Below are positions 18,785-27,924 of a stretch of DNA of 64,000 nt, piece by piece (within the stretch, counting starts at the first letter, position 1; each line of letters begins with the position of its first letter). A program made the translations under genes and the position numbers. The notes under the pieces were generated by a model. The model was not told where the DNA came from, searched no databases, and was given only the letters and a program-made list of their open reading frames with translations. This DNA comes from UBA4802 sp964509195 (lineage in GTDB: Bacteria > Spirochaetota > UBA4802 > UB4802), in contig CAZDWJ010000001.1 in assembly GCA_964509195.1 (NCBI GenBank), forward strand, positions 186,001-250,000. Reading direction: 5' to 3'.

Positions 18785-19987
18785 TTATCTTCTTAAATAT
18801 ACTTCTCCTGTATTATTCAATAAATTTTCACCTCCTAATTTAATTCCTTTTGCTATTTCATACAACTTGTCTTCATACTGTTCATCACTATTATCTTTTA
18901 TACCTATATCAATTTTCCTATACTCCATCACCATTGCTAACGATGTAAGATTACACATGTTACTTCCATTTACTTCACCATCACTTGTTTTGTTATCTCG
19001 CTGACTGTGATATTGAACACCTGTAATTAACTTTTTATTTACTATTTTCGTCCAGAATCCTACCACCACAGCCATAATATCAGCAATGTCTACCCCTGCT
19101 TCCTTTACCTGCTCTGCTTTCTTCTGTGCTACTGCCTGGTTTTTTTGCTTACGCTCCTCTAGTTGTTTCCTGAGTCGTGCCATCCTAGCCTCAATATCAG
19201 CAGTGTCTACCCCCGCCGCCTTTAATGCATCTATCTTTGCATCAGTCTTTTCCCGTGTATCCTTATAGAAACTTTCTAATATAGCCTCTTTTGCTCTGCG
19301 TGCATACTCTGCCATTGCCGCCTCTACCGCTATCTGCAACTTTTCTTCATTGGTTACCCATTTCCCACCCTTCAGCCAATTTACTACCCGCTGCCCTGTG
19401 TTCTGTACTCCTCTTACTACATCCTGCACATTCTGATCTATCCACTGTATTATCCCATCTATTGCACTGCCTAATACACTTTCTACTTTTCGCAATCCTA
19501 ACCACCCCAGCCCAAGTATCACTTCCTTCCTATCCATATCCTCCATTGCCTTTCGGGCTTTCTCTGCATGGTCTTTCCCTCTATCCTTACAATACTCGCT
19601 TAGCTTTGCTACTGCATAGTCGCTTAGGGTATACTGTGTCTTCTGCCAGTTCTGTGACAGCAATATATCGCCAAATGATTGACCCTTGTTGCTGCCTATC
19701 CACATCCCTCCTGTTGCTAAAAGCATATTCTCAAATGTCCCCTGCATAAACCGCTGCATCGCCAGTGTTGAATTCCTGCTACCCACAAATTTCCCAATGT
19801 CTGTATCGTCACTTAACAGTGCACTGCTTGCTATCATTGCCAATGTGCTTGCCCCTGCCTGTAGCATATCATCCTGCCACGAGCCCCGCCCGTTAAACCT
19901 GTTTACTATATAATTACTGCCCATTGTATACCCATACCGAGTAAGTGCTGCTATACTGCTCTGCGCATTGATCGTTGCTCCCACCAT
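18785..19987 (-). CDS. C-terminal-middle open segment of the broken long protein
   Basis: 400 residues starting at an internal ATG. It contains small-residue-rich, weakly hydrophobic stretches (MLQAGASTLAMIASSALLS), an alanine/lysine coiled coil with two similar blocks (AAGVDTADIEARMARLRKQ and KEAGVDIADIMAVVVG) and the catalytic-Cys half of the C39-like peptidase (NMCNLTSLAMVME). The frame ends just after a -1 shift; the His half continues in another frame at 18465-18692. Confidence 0.45.
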   Translation of the reverse strand: MVGATINAQSSIAALTRYGYTMGSNYIVNRFNGRGSWQDDMLQAGASTLAMIASSALLSDDTDIGKFVGSRNSTLAMQRFMQGTFENMLLATGGMWIGSNKGQSFGDILLSQNWQKTQYTLSDYAVAKLSEYCKDRGKDHAEKARKAMEDMDRKEVILGLGWLGLRKVESVLGSAIDGIIQWIDQNVQDVVRGVQNTGQRVVNWLKGGKWVTNEEKLQIAVEAAMAEYARRAKEAILESFYKDTREKTDAKIDALKAAGVDTADIEARMARLRKQLEERKQKNQAVAQKKAEQVKEAGVDIADIMAVVVGFWTKIVNKKLITGVQYHSQRDNKTSDGEVNGSNMCNLTSLAMVMEYRKIDIGIKDNSDEQYEDKLYEIAKGIKLGGENLLNNTGEVYLRR

Positions 19988-21138
19988 TGCTGTAAGAGTG
20001 CCTATGCCGCTGCTCCTCCATTGCTCTTTGCTTCACCACTGCAGGCCTAACCCCCCATCTTCCTTATACTCCACAAAATTGCCAAGACTTTGCACACCAC
20101 CGCTTGCCAGTGTCCCATATACCCCTGAGCTGGTTACTCCTTCCACGTAGCCTCCTGCTGCCGATGCTGCCAGCTGTATCCCCGTTTGCACTGCCCAGTG
20201 CTGTACACTCATGTCCCCTTTTGCCACACCCTGAAACTGTATGTAGCTCATAAATGCTGCTCCCACAAAGGGATTTCCCGTTGCCATCGATAACGCTGCC
20301 GCTATCCCTGCATAGGTATACTGGCATATTGCATCCTCCGTGGCCTTTTCCTTCTGTGCCTTATACACCTCTTTTGTGATTCGTCGGTACTCCCCCTTGC
20401 CTTCTTTTTCTAACTTTGGACTTCCCCCATCATACACTATCTGGCCAAACTCACCCACATAGGAGCTAAACCACCACGGCACATCCGGCCTGAATAGAAT
20501 TCCCATCTGTGTCAGTACCACCTACATCGTTGCTCCAAACTGCACCCCATCATCTCTCTGATACAGCTGCATCAACCCCGGTATGTTGTTTGTCCCCAGT
20601 ATCAGGCTATCATCATACACAAATGGGCGATAGGCTCCTATCACCTGTTTTTTTTCACTTACCGACAACTTCCGCCAGTAACTATCGCCCTGTACCATTA
20701 AACCATACGCACTTACAAATTGCTCTGCTGCATTCTTTGCCTGCTCATTTGCTGCCTCAAGCTGTTCTCTGCAGCGCCTCAGTAACTCCGTGAGCGCTTT
20801 GAGTAACTGTAAATTGTGCGTCCTCTGCTGCGCCAGTGCAAACGCATCTACAAGCTGTTGTACTTCATTAAATATTGTCTTATTGTATTTTCGCGTGCTA
20901 AGCTGTGTCACAAGCCAAATGCAACCTTTGTCTTTGCAAGCTGTAGCACCTCTTCACTCAATAGCTCTGGCTGATCTTTGAGTACCTCAAGTAGCAATGC
21001 GTGCACATCTATTATTGCTATGGCATCACCATACGTTTCTTTCATGTGCTCGAGTAACTGGTTAACCATCACCTCCAGATTACTCAGGCGTGCATGAAGC
21101 TCCCGTGCACTCATGCCACTGTACGCATCAGCAAACCA

Positions 21139-22593
21139 CTATAGCTTTGCCTGCTCAAGCTGCTTCATCCGCTCATCCCATTTTTTATTGCTTGCTACTA
21201 TCGTTTCTTTTGCATCGCTCTGCCAGTTCTTCCACCGGTTTACAAATGCCTGCAGCATCATATTCCACTGCCGCATTCCTCGCTCAAAGATGCGGTTCAC
21301 CATCCTGTCCCAGTCATCCTTTTTGTCCTGTAACAGCTTCTTTGTAAGCTGCCACTGGTACACCTGCAAAGATCGCCGCTGCGATAGCTCCCTGTCATTT
21401 ATACCTTCGTATTGTTTTACATACTGCCCAAACTGTGTGCTGAATGCATTGGATTTATAACCGTCCACCAGTGCATCAAGCTCCTGTATAACTTCTGACG
21501 GCATGCCTTCAAGATATCCCATATAGGCTATCATTGCTCGTATAGTCCCCTTTGATTCCGCACCAATACTTAACGCTGACTGTTCATCTTCAGCATACTG
21601 TTTATACAATTCCCTCTCCACTGCCCTGTCAATGACTACCCTGTCATAGCCTTTATCAGTATACATGGATTTAGTATTGGTTATATACCGTGTAAGAGAG
21701 CTTAACCGCTGCGTATTCATTATATTTGCATACGTCTGGCTTACTGTGCCTGCATGGTACACCTGCATCAATTCATCAGTTTCATAGCCATTTTCATCTG
21801 TCTTTTTTACCTGGCCTGTAAAACGTGTTACATTTACATAGTCGCCGCCTTTTTCCTGAACCACCATATATTCCAGATCGCTCTCTTTCAGTGCAATACC
21901 GTATTTAGTAGCTATCTCCTTTAACGCACCTTTAAGCGTTGGCTTCTGCACCACCACTTTTTGCCTTGTCTTTGGATTATAATATACAAATGCACCGGCA
22001 CCTGCTGCATCATCTACTGATTCAATCTCTGTATAGCGGGCAATGTTAGCTTTTGCCTGCATCATGTTTATTTTCAACAATTGTAGTTCGGAGAGTTTTG
22101 CATGTATCGTATAAAACTTAGTTTTTGCTTTATTATCATTATCTTTCCATTTACTTTCAGCTTCAATTATTCTTTTAAAAAGAAAATTTAATGCTCTTTC
22201 AAACACACTCATAATTGGTTTTAATAGATACACCAGTGGTCGCAAATAATAAATCTTTTTACCAAATATCTTTTTATATGTATTATGAAGTTTATTATAA
22301 TTATCAACAATTGGTTTATACAATTCATAATACCCTCCAAATACAACTCTTAAATTTTCATATTCGTATTCTCCATCTCTAGCTTTTAAAAAATAAGAAT
22401 AATAATCGTTGATATACGAATTTGGTGCTACTTTATTGTCTTTTAATAGCTGCAAGTACTCATATATAGGCGAATTGTTATATGCAATTGCATTTTCACT
22501 GGGAATAAAGCCAAGCCATGGTTCAGTATCAATTGTACGACTGTTTCTATATTGACCTGCATGTTCATCATAATAAAATGCAGATTGCTGCAT
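21139..22593 (-). CDS. N-terminal open segment of the broken long protein
   Basis: The longest uninterrupted piece, 484 residues, of the pseudogene listed above. Its ATG at 22593 lies 2 bases outside the IS30 end, so the true start is probably lost. Residues about 1-150 are AT-rich and tyrosine-rich; residues 160-484 are higher in GC and helical. It could still be translated as a truncated product. Confidence 0.45.
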   Translation of the reverse strand: MQQSAFYYDEHAGQYRNSRTIDTEPWLGFIPSENAIAYNNSPIYEYLQLLKDNKVAPNSYINDYYSYFLKARDGEYEYENLRVVFGGYYELYKPIVDNYNKLHNTYKKIFGKKIYYLRPLVYLLKPIMSVFERALNFLFKRIIEAESKWKDNDNKAKTKFYTIHAKLSELQLLKINMMQAKANIARYTEIESVDDAAGAGAFVYYNPKTRQKVVVQKPTLKGALKEIATKYGIALKESDLEYMVVQEKGGDYVNVTRFTGQVKKTDENGYETDELMQVYHAGTVSQTYANIMNTQRLSSLTRYITNTKSMYTDKGYDRVVIDRAVERELYKQYAEDEQSALSIGAESKGTIRAMIAYMGYLEGMPSEVIQELDALVDGYKSNAFSTQFGQYVKQYEGINDRELSQRRSLQVYQWQLTKKLLQDKKDDWDRMVNRIFERGMRQWNMMLQAFVNRWKNWQSDAKETIVASNKKWDERMKQLEQAKL

Positions 22594-22594
22594 A

Positions 22595-23363
22595 TTGCAA
22601 CTTCAATTTTGAAATGCACCATTTTTAGATGCTGATGAAATAACTCATAAGGAGTTTTCCAGTTTCGTGATTTACTTGGTTTATTATTCATCATAGCACA
22701 TAGTGCAGCTATATCATCATCTGTTACATGTGCAAAACTTTTATTCTTTGGCAAAAAATAACGAAATTGTCTGTTAATATTTTCATTTAATCCCCTTTGA
22801 TACGGTGCATAGGGATCCGCAAAATAGACATCACATCCTAAAACTTCTTCTATAGTACGATAGTCGCTAAATTCTTTTCCATTATCAAACGTAAGTGTCT
22901 TAATACTTTTAAGGGACATATCTTCTGCTACTTCTATTATTTATTGCTCTGGTTACGGTTTTGGCATCTTTTGAAGGAAGTTTGAGTGCGATACTATATG
23001 CGCTCATCCTGTCTACTAACGTAAGCAAGTAAGCATCTTTCCTTTTGCTTTCAATCAAATCAGCTTCAAAATGTCCGACTTCACTTCTGGTCTTTGCAGC
23101 CACCGGACGCTCTCTAATTCCTTTTTTCCCCTATGTCTGCATACTTGTCTTTATATACGTTATACATCTGCCCTTTGCTATCTCTCCTGCTTCCCGTGCA
23201 TTGTATCCTCGCGTTGCATTGCGCTTTATTTCTCGTGATATAGTAGAAGGCGACTTCCCTAGGTGACGGGCAATTTCTTTTTTTATGAATATTTTTTCTT
23301 TGAATACAGTATTTTTTGGATGACTTCTTTTTCATTTTGCTGTAAATGATTAAAGTGCCTCAT
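22595..23363 (-). pseudogene. IS30-family transposase, inactivated
   Basis: Starts ATG 23363 (MRHFNHLQQNEKEVIQKILY). A frameshift follows near 23285, then the helix-turn-helix EIARHLGKSPSTISREIKRN, another stop near 23130, then HFEADLIES (first catalytic Asp) and a frameshift near 22920. After that come TFDNGKEF (second Asp) and PYAPYQRGLNENINRQFRYF (third acidic residue). All DDE motifs of IS30 are present, but at least three lesions make it non-functional. Confidence 0.85.
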
Positions 23364-23467
23364 AAGAGCAACCTTTCGTGTTGCTGTAATGATACAATCA
23401 TGTTACTGATTGTGCTCCATAAGGCTATATTTTTTTATTTTGTGTTGCATCTCATCCTTGAATTTGC
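22595..23467 (-). mobile_element. IS30-family insertion sequence, decayed
   Basis: Imperfect terminal inverted repeats: TTGCAACTTCAATTTTGAAA at the left (from 22595) and, at the right, TGCATCTCATCCTTGAATTTG (about 23446-23466, matching its reverse complement with mismatches). Between them is a broken IS30 transposase. The flanks differ (toxin-like gene at left, RND pump at right) and no target duplication is visible, so a deletion or recombination accompanied or followed insertion. Confidence 0.7.
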
Positions 23468-23717
23468 CACTAATGAACTGAGTAAGAAAAAAACCACCCT
23501 TTCACTACATGACTATATACGTCTTTCATTACAGCGATTTCGCCCCATGATTATGACTACTTTAACCACAGTATCCGGGCTTTTTCCTCTTTTGTTTGCT
23601 GGCGGCAAAAATACTCTCTGGCAGGGTTTTGCAATAACGATAATTGCAGGCTTATGCGGCACTCTTATAATAATTATGATTATAACGCCGATAATGTTTG
23701 ATGTAACTAGGAAAATG
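23468..23717 (+). pseudogene. 3' fragment of an RND efflux transporter
   Basis: The readable part, RFRPMIMTTLTTVSGLFPLL..., with TLWQGFAITIIAGLCGTLI and ITPIMFDV, is the last transmembrane repeat of AcrB/HAE1 or heavy-metal RND pumps. The rest of the gene is missing at the IS30 boundary. The original stop is lost: the frame runs into the tRNA gene and stops at 23766-23768. It abuts the 3' end of tRNA-Leu, which lies on the other strand. Confidence 0.75.
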
Positions 23718-23801
23718 TGCCGAAGGAGGGACTCGAACCCTCATGGAGTTGCCCCCGGCGGATTTTGAGTCCGCTGCGTCTACCAATTCCACCACTTCGG
23801 C
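23718..23801 (-). tRNA. tRNA-Leu (anticodon CAA)
   Basis: 84-nt class II tRNA. The acceptor arms GCCGAAG / CTTCGGC pair, the D-arm has GGTGGAATTGGTAGAC, and the anticodon stem GCGGA / TCCGC encloses CTCAAAA, giving anticodon CAA for UUG. The variable arm is long (GGGGGCAACTCC) and the T-arm is GGGTTCGAGTCCC. The discriminator base is A; CCA is not encoded. Its 3' end borders the decayed accessory region, a common place for integration. Confidence 0.95.
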
Positions 23802-23814
23802 AAAAATTTTACTG

Positions 23815-24231
23815 TTATTCTGGTTGAGGTATCTCTTCTACTTCTATATACTTGGCCTTGGCACGGGCTACTATCTTCCCCATTTCATTTTCAATCTCAG
23901 CCCTATTTTCAATGACTCGTTTATTCTTTTTTACAAACCAACCACGAATATAAAGGCTTTCCTCAATAAAAGCAGGTTGGAGATAGCGAATTGTTATCTC
24001 ACCTGTTAATGCAATATACTCCATGTACTTGTTTACAGTCATCATAGTTTCATCCAGCACACTTGCTATGATGCCTGCATGGATTATATTTGGAGGCCCC
24101 TCTAATGTTTGATCTGCTTTAAACTCTCCATATGCTGTTTTGGTATCGGGATCAAACTTAAGGTGAAGCTTTAAACCTCTTTCATTAGATTTTCCGCAAC
24201 CAAAGCATGTTTTGTCTTCAAACTCAATCAT
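23815..24231 (-). CDS. PaaI-family hotdog thioesterase
   Basis: 138 residues. CFGCGKSNERGLKLHLKF at the N-terminus and the catalytic helix HAGIIASVLDETMM (about residues 57-70) mark the PaaI/4HBT family, which hydrolyses acyl- or aryl-CoA thioesters. The C-terminus adopts the usual strand pattern. It lies just upstream (by coordinate right) of tRNA-Leu on the same strand, 13 bases apart, so read-through of the gene into the tRNA is possible. The substrate is unknown. Confidence 0.85.
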   Translation of the reverse strand: MIEFEDKTCFGCGKSNERGLKLHLKFDPDTKTAYGEFKADQTLEGPPNIIHAGIIASVLDETMMTVNKYMEYIALTGEITIRYLQPAFIEESLYIRGWFVKKNKRVIENRAEIENEMGKIVARAKAKYIEVEEIPQPE

Positions 24232-24330
24232 AGAGGCATATTTTTAAAATCATTATATATTTGTCAAGAACTTTTCCTATTATTGAGCATTTACTCAAAA
24301 AAAGCTTATACTATGCTAAATAAAAATACT

Positions 24331-24353
24331 CATTCCTCACATTGCAGGGAATG
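24331..24353 (-). terminator. Possible hairpin after the MshEN-like gene
   Basis: CATTCC and GGAATG arms 11 bases apart; on the minus strand it is followed by AGTATTTTTATTT. The stem is only 6 bp, so support is weak. Confidence 0.35.
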
Positions 24354-24364
24354 TGTTATTCCAT

Positions 24365-24646
24365 TTATTTACTCTCATTTTTTATTTTTTCCATCAATAA
24401 ATCAATTTCATCCTGATCTAACCACTCGTCAACATGCTCTGGCATGGCATTGGTAGTCATCATATACATTTCCAGGGCCATCACAAGCTCTTCTTTGGTC
24501 AAAACCCCCAAGGTTACAAGAATTTCACCAATTAGCCTTTCCGGATTATCTTTCTGCAATTCCAGAGCTTCCTGTAACTGTTCTTCAGAAATAATGCCAT
24601 TTTCAACCAGGAAAGCCCCAACTTTTTTATCATACATATTTTTCAT
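24365..24646 (-). CDS. GspE/PilB N-terminal (MshEN)-like small protein
   Basis: 93 residues. KKVGAFLVENGIISEEQLQEAL and IGEILVTLGVLTKEELVMALEM are two tandem copies of the helix-turn pattern seen in the N-terminal domain of type II secretion/type IV pilus ATPases, a domain that can bind cyclic di-GMP. Here it stands alone, without an ATPase. The function is unknown, possibly signalling or scaffold. The inverted repeat at 24331-24353 lies just past its stop. Confidence 0.75.
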   Translation of the reverse strand: MKNMYDKKVGAFLVENGIISEEQLQEALELQKDNPERLIGEILVTLGVLTKEELVMALEMYMMTTNAMPEHVDEWLDQDEIDLLMEKIKNESK

Positions 24647-24796
24647 GAATGTTTCACTATTTCATTATTCTGTTTAATATTAATATTAAAAATTTAATAA
24701 GTCAAGCTAAAAAATTTTTATTATGATCTATCGCCTATATAAAAAGTATTTGCAAACATTTCTATGGGTTGCACTATTGCATACAGTATCACTCAT

Positions 24797-25378
24797 ATGA
24801 GACCAAAAATATTCTACATATCGGTTCTTCTACTTTTGTTTATTTTTATTGCCGCACGGCACAACGCGACATTTGTTGGTGTTGCTACTTGCAAAAAGTG
24901 CCATGAATCAGATGCTATCGGTAATCAATATAAATCTTGGCAGCAATCGCCTCATTCCAAGGCATACTTACTTCTCAAACAGGAAAAAGCATTGGCTCTG
25001 GCAAAAGAATTATCTATAGGAGACCCTGCTACCAATGAACAGTGCCTCAAATGCCATACTACCGGATCGGGTAAAATTGCTGCAATCTGGGAAGATGGTG
25101 TAGGGTGTGAATCATGCCATGGTCCTGGCAGTATATACAATAGCTATGAAAATCATGTTGCCCTTGGCAACAGAGAGGTTGCATATAAAAAAGCAATCTC
25201 ACTGGGGATGTACCCAATTTTAGGCACCGATGGGATTAAAGCACGTGAAAAAGTATGCCGCAGCTGCCACAATGCAAAACGGCCATGTTATCCAAAAGAC
25301 CCTGTAGAACAACAGCGCCAATACCTGCCGTTACAGTTGATTGCTGACTTTGCATTTCCGCATCGCCTGCGTCGATGA
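24797..25378 (+). CDS. Four-haem cytochrome c554-like protein
   Basis: About 193 residues. The N-terminal hydrophobic helix (IFYISVLLLLFIFIAA) is an uncleaved anchor or signal. Haem motifs are CKKCH, CLKCH, CESCH and CRSCH. YKSWQQSPHSKA between the first two and GVGCESCHGPGS are typical of cytochrome c554/NapC-like multihaem domains. It should carry electrons on the periplasmic side. An ATG at 24764 is also possible; neither start has a clear ribosome site. The tail (FPHRLRR) ends 3 bases from the convergent next gene. Confidence 0.85.
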   Translation: MRPKIFYISVLLLLFIFIAARHNATFVGVATCKKCHESDAIGNQYKSWQQSPHSKAYLLLKQEKALALAKELSIGDPATNEQCLKCHTTGSGKIAAIWEDGVGCESCHGPGSIYNSYENHVALGNREVAYKKAISLGMYPILGTDGIKAREKVCRSCHNAKRPCYPKDPVEQQRQYLPLQLIADFAFPHRLRR

Positions 25379-25381
25379 TAT

Positions 25382-26293
25382 CTATTTGTTGACCATCCAA
25401 CTAAAAGCCTGCGCTCGTGCACGCAATGTATCAAGCATGCGTATATCTTTCCCAAATTCCTCAAGCACTTCACTGTTCATGATGTCTGGTGTATCAAATA
25501 TTGCTGTTCCTGCTTCCATGTACCACTGTCGTAAGGTTCCCCGATAGGATGTTGTTGTGCTATGCATATGTGCAATGTCATATAATTTATAAATATACGC
25601 GTGAACCTGTTGGGTAAATAAAAGGTGTACTAGCATACTATACACCTCTTCCAGTATATATATTACCTTTGCCAATCTGTTAAGCTTGATTATATCATGA
25701 ATATAAATATCTTTCTCATCACTCTTATACAATACAATGGCATTTTTTTTAGGCAGCATCCCGGAAATATATGTTTTTGCAATTTTCTCTGTGCTTATCT
25801 GTGAACAATTAATGCATAAGATATCTACTGTAACACTACTTTTGCAACACTCATCCAGATCAGCATACACAAGTGCGGAATATCCAAACTTTTTTATCAA
25901 TGTCGAAAGCCCCCATAGATTTATCTGGTTACTGTCGACTATACCAACAGTTCCACTCACAATTCCTGTAAAGCTTTCACAATAATGAGGAATTATACTA
26001 CATTCGGAAATATGAAATGCAGCTACTATCCCATATTCCAGAAGAGTTTTTACAGTTATCTGCGATCTGTCAGAATATATACCTATACAAGCAATATCAC
26101 GCTGAATTATCTCATTAAGATAATCCTTCAATTGCGGTAAACAATTAAAGTCACATACTAAAACTTTCTGATAGGGAATTGCTTTAATGAGTGATTGCAC
26201 ATCCTCAAAATGCAACCACTCATCAGCTTTAAGCTGTGTAACTATCGCTCGTGTTATTTGTTCGTCGTTGCTTAGTATATGGTATTTTTTCAT
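25382..26293 (-). CDS. Protein of unknown function in chemoreceptor cluster
   Basis: 303 residues, no signal peptide. Two successive alpha/beta segments (residues about 1-100, with KVLVCDFNCLPQLKDYL, and about 115-205) have the strand-helix rhythm of response-regulator receiver domains. They lack the full acidic pocket and Lys, so they may be pseudo-receivers. Residues about 205-303 are helical. It is third in a minus-strand series after two chemoreceptor genes, with a 33-base gap, so it is probably cotranscribed. A signalling role is inferred from context only. Confidence 0.55.
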   Translation of the reverse strand: MKKYHILSNDEQITRAIVTQLKADEWLHFEDVQSLIKAIPYQKVLVCDFNCLPQLKDYLNEIIQRDIACIGIYSDRSQITVKTLLEYGIVAAFHISECSIIPHYCESFTGIVSGTVGIVDSNQINLWGLSTLIKKFGYSALVYADLDECCKSSVTVDILCINCSQISTEKIAKTYISGMLPKKNAIVLYKSDEKDIYIHDIIKLNRLAKVIYILEEVYSMLVHLLFTQQVHAYIYKLYDIAHMHSTTTSYRGTLRQWYMEAGTAIFDTPDIMNSEVLEEFGKDIRMLDTLRARAQAFSWMVNK

Positions 26294-26326
26294 CTTATAT
26301 TGTTCTATAGTAACTCAATATATATA

Positions 26327-27868
26327 TCAGATGATATCTAAAGCAGCCACATTACGTTTCATAATATCCGACATCGAAAGAATTTCTTCAGAGCTTTCTG
26401 CTAACAGTAGCGCCCCTGACGCATTTGCTTGTGTTAGCTCATTTATACCTGAGATGGATTTCACTATTTCAGCAGAAGCATTTTTCTGTTCTTCAGATGC
26501 ATTGCGTATTTCTTCAGATCTTGTTTTAACATCTTTTAAGGTAGTCATAACCACGGCATTCACTTTTGATTGTTGTTGCATAAATTCAGCTAACATCGCA
26601 ACCATTCTGTTAATGTCATCCACTCCTTTGTTAATAACTCCTATTGCATGTACTGTTTTCTCAACATTGCCCTGTCCTTTCTGTATCTCCTTTTCATTTG
26701 CTTTTATCAAGCTCTCAATTTCTTTTACGCTTACTGATGTCCTGTCGGCCAATTTTGATATTTCATCTGCCACAACTGCAAAACCTCTTCCCGCATCACC
26801 CGCACGTGCAGCTTCAATAGCAGCATTGAGCGAAAGCAAATTTATCTGATCGGAAATTTCTTTGATTATATTCACTATCCCCGTCATTTCCCCGGAGCTT
26901 TTCCCTATAGTACTCATGCTACTATTCATTTCATCAAGCTGGCTTGCGCCGGCTCTGGCCTGCTGTTCTATCTGTTCAGTACGTTGCAATGCCTCTTTAA
27001 TTTTTGTTTCCATCTGTGCAATCATATTTGACAGTTGCGTTGCCTGTTCAGTAAATTGAGCGATGCCATTATACTGGTATTCAGCGCTGAGTGCCACATT
27101 TTCTACACCGGCAGATATTTCTTCTATTGTAGCAGTGATCTCTTCAGCTATCGCTGCCTGGTTTTGTGCATTCTTTGAAAATACTTTGGAAGTATCCGTC
27201 ATTTTTACTGAAGCACCTGTCAGCTTATCAGAAATATCTCTTACTGCTTCAAGCAGCTTTTTTATCCGCTCTAACTGATCTTTATTTTCCAGCTCTTCAT
27301 AAAGTTTTGCAATTGTTGTATCCATCAACTTTAGTAATAGGTAACTAATAGCGGTGATAAGTACTAACTCAAACGTAAAATCAATGATGGTAACAGTTTT
27401 CACTTTAGTGGATATAAGATCTGTCCTGATAATTGACAGTAAAAAAAACACCAACGAAAGCGCTGCAACTACAATCACCATTCTTCTTGAACAAAATAAC
27501 GTGCTGAATGCTATCAACACCAAAAACTGATAATTTGTAAGGATAATGCCTTCATTATGAGCCATTGCACCAAAATTTACAAGTAACCCCAACGCAATCA
27601 CAGTGCCAATGACTGAAACATTGGCTGCTATATAATATTTTCCAGAATACAATAGAAATGTTGCGGTGGTAAGAAATCCTAAGATTACCACAAGCACAAT
27701 ATTTATCAGTGATAATAGTGGACGGTTAGCTATCACATTTTGCAAAACAAGAAATAGAACCACAAGACCACTACAGATAATTAAAAAATATGACAATGTC
27801 TTTGCGCGCAATTGTAAAATAAAGGATGAATCTTTGTAACTATCGGTCATGCTTTGTATAACATTCAT
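26327..27868 (-). CDS. Methyl-accepting chemotaxis protein with multi-helix membrane domain
   Basis: 513 residues. The first 200 hold about six hydrophobic helices and no periplasmic loop domain. No HAMP is evident. The signalling hairpin tip is at NLLSLNAAIEAARAGDAGRG, about residue 340, followed by FAVVADEISKLADRTS. GAGG lies before the ATG at 27868. It would sense something in or across the membrane and signal to CheA/CheW, which are not in the window. It lies 56 bases after the preceding chemoreceptor-like gene. Confidence 0.9.
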   Translation of the reverse strand: MNVIQSMTDSYKDSSFILQLRAKTLSYFLIICSGLVVLFLVLQNVIANRPLLSLINIVLVVILGFLTTATFLLYSGKYYIAANVSVIGTVIALGLLVNFGAMAHNEGIILTNYQFLVLIAFSTLFCSRRMVIVVAALSLVFFLLSIIRTDLISTKVKTVTIIDFTFELVLITAISYLLLKLMDTTIAKLYEELENKDQLERIKKLLEAVRDISDKLTGASVKMTDTSKVFSKNAQNQAAIAEEITATIEEISAGVENVALSAEYQYNGIAQFTEQATQLSNMIAQMETKIKEALQRTEQIEQQARAGASQLDEMNSSMSTIGKSSGEMTGIVNIIKEISDQINLLSLNAAIEAARAGDAGRGFAVVADEISKLADRTSVSVKEIESLIKANEKEIQKGQGNVEKTVHAIGVINKGVDDINRMVAMLAEFMQQQSKVNAVVMTTLKDVKTRSEEIRNASEEQKNASAEIVKSISGINELTQANASGALLLAESSEEILSMSDIMKRNVAALDII

Positions 27869-27924
27869 AACAGTACCTCATATAAAAAAATTCCCATCGG
27901 ACATCAGTACTCAGTATATATACT

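Larger units (their letters stand above)
18465..22594 (-). pseudogene. Broken long protein gene with C39-like peptidase tail
   Basis: Successive frames on this strand join into one protein of about 1370 residues. Breaks are TAG at 21139-21141, a -1 shift near 20910, TAG at 20522-20524, TGA at 20033-20035 and a -1 shift near 18800. Across each stop the same frame continues in the same style, and the two TAGs look like mutated CAG. The N-terminal half is helical with repeated W/K/E-rich segments near residues 440-480 (WKNWQSDAKET, NKKWDERMKQLEQ). The C-terminus has VQYHSQRD...MCNLTSLAMVME and, after the shift, GHIVVIVGYD..IVHDPWG: the Cys and His/Asp halves of a C39-like cysteine peptidase. The style recalls leptospiral TIGR04388 proteins, unproven. 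The 5' end is cut by IS30. Confidence 0.6.

Noticed and set aside
18465..22594. TAG recoded as glutamine or programmed frameshifting to keep the long gene alive
   Set aside because: A TGA and two frameshifts also break it and I saw no slippery site or pseudoknot; other genes here end in ordinary stops. Decay is simpler.
23045..23266. Plus-strand frame across the IS30 element
   Set aside because: Antisense shadow of the IS30 transposase; no conserved features.
23346..23467. N-terminal residues of the plus-strand RND frame
   Set aside because: They derive from the IS30 end, not from the transporter; the RND similarity begins after 23468.
23718..23801. Attachment site for an integrative element at tRNA-Leu
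   Set aside because: No repeat of the tRNA 3' end was found in the 16.2-23.7 kb stretch and no integrase gene is present.
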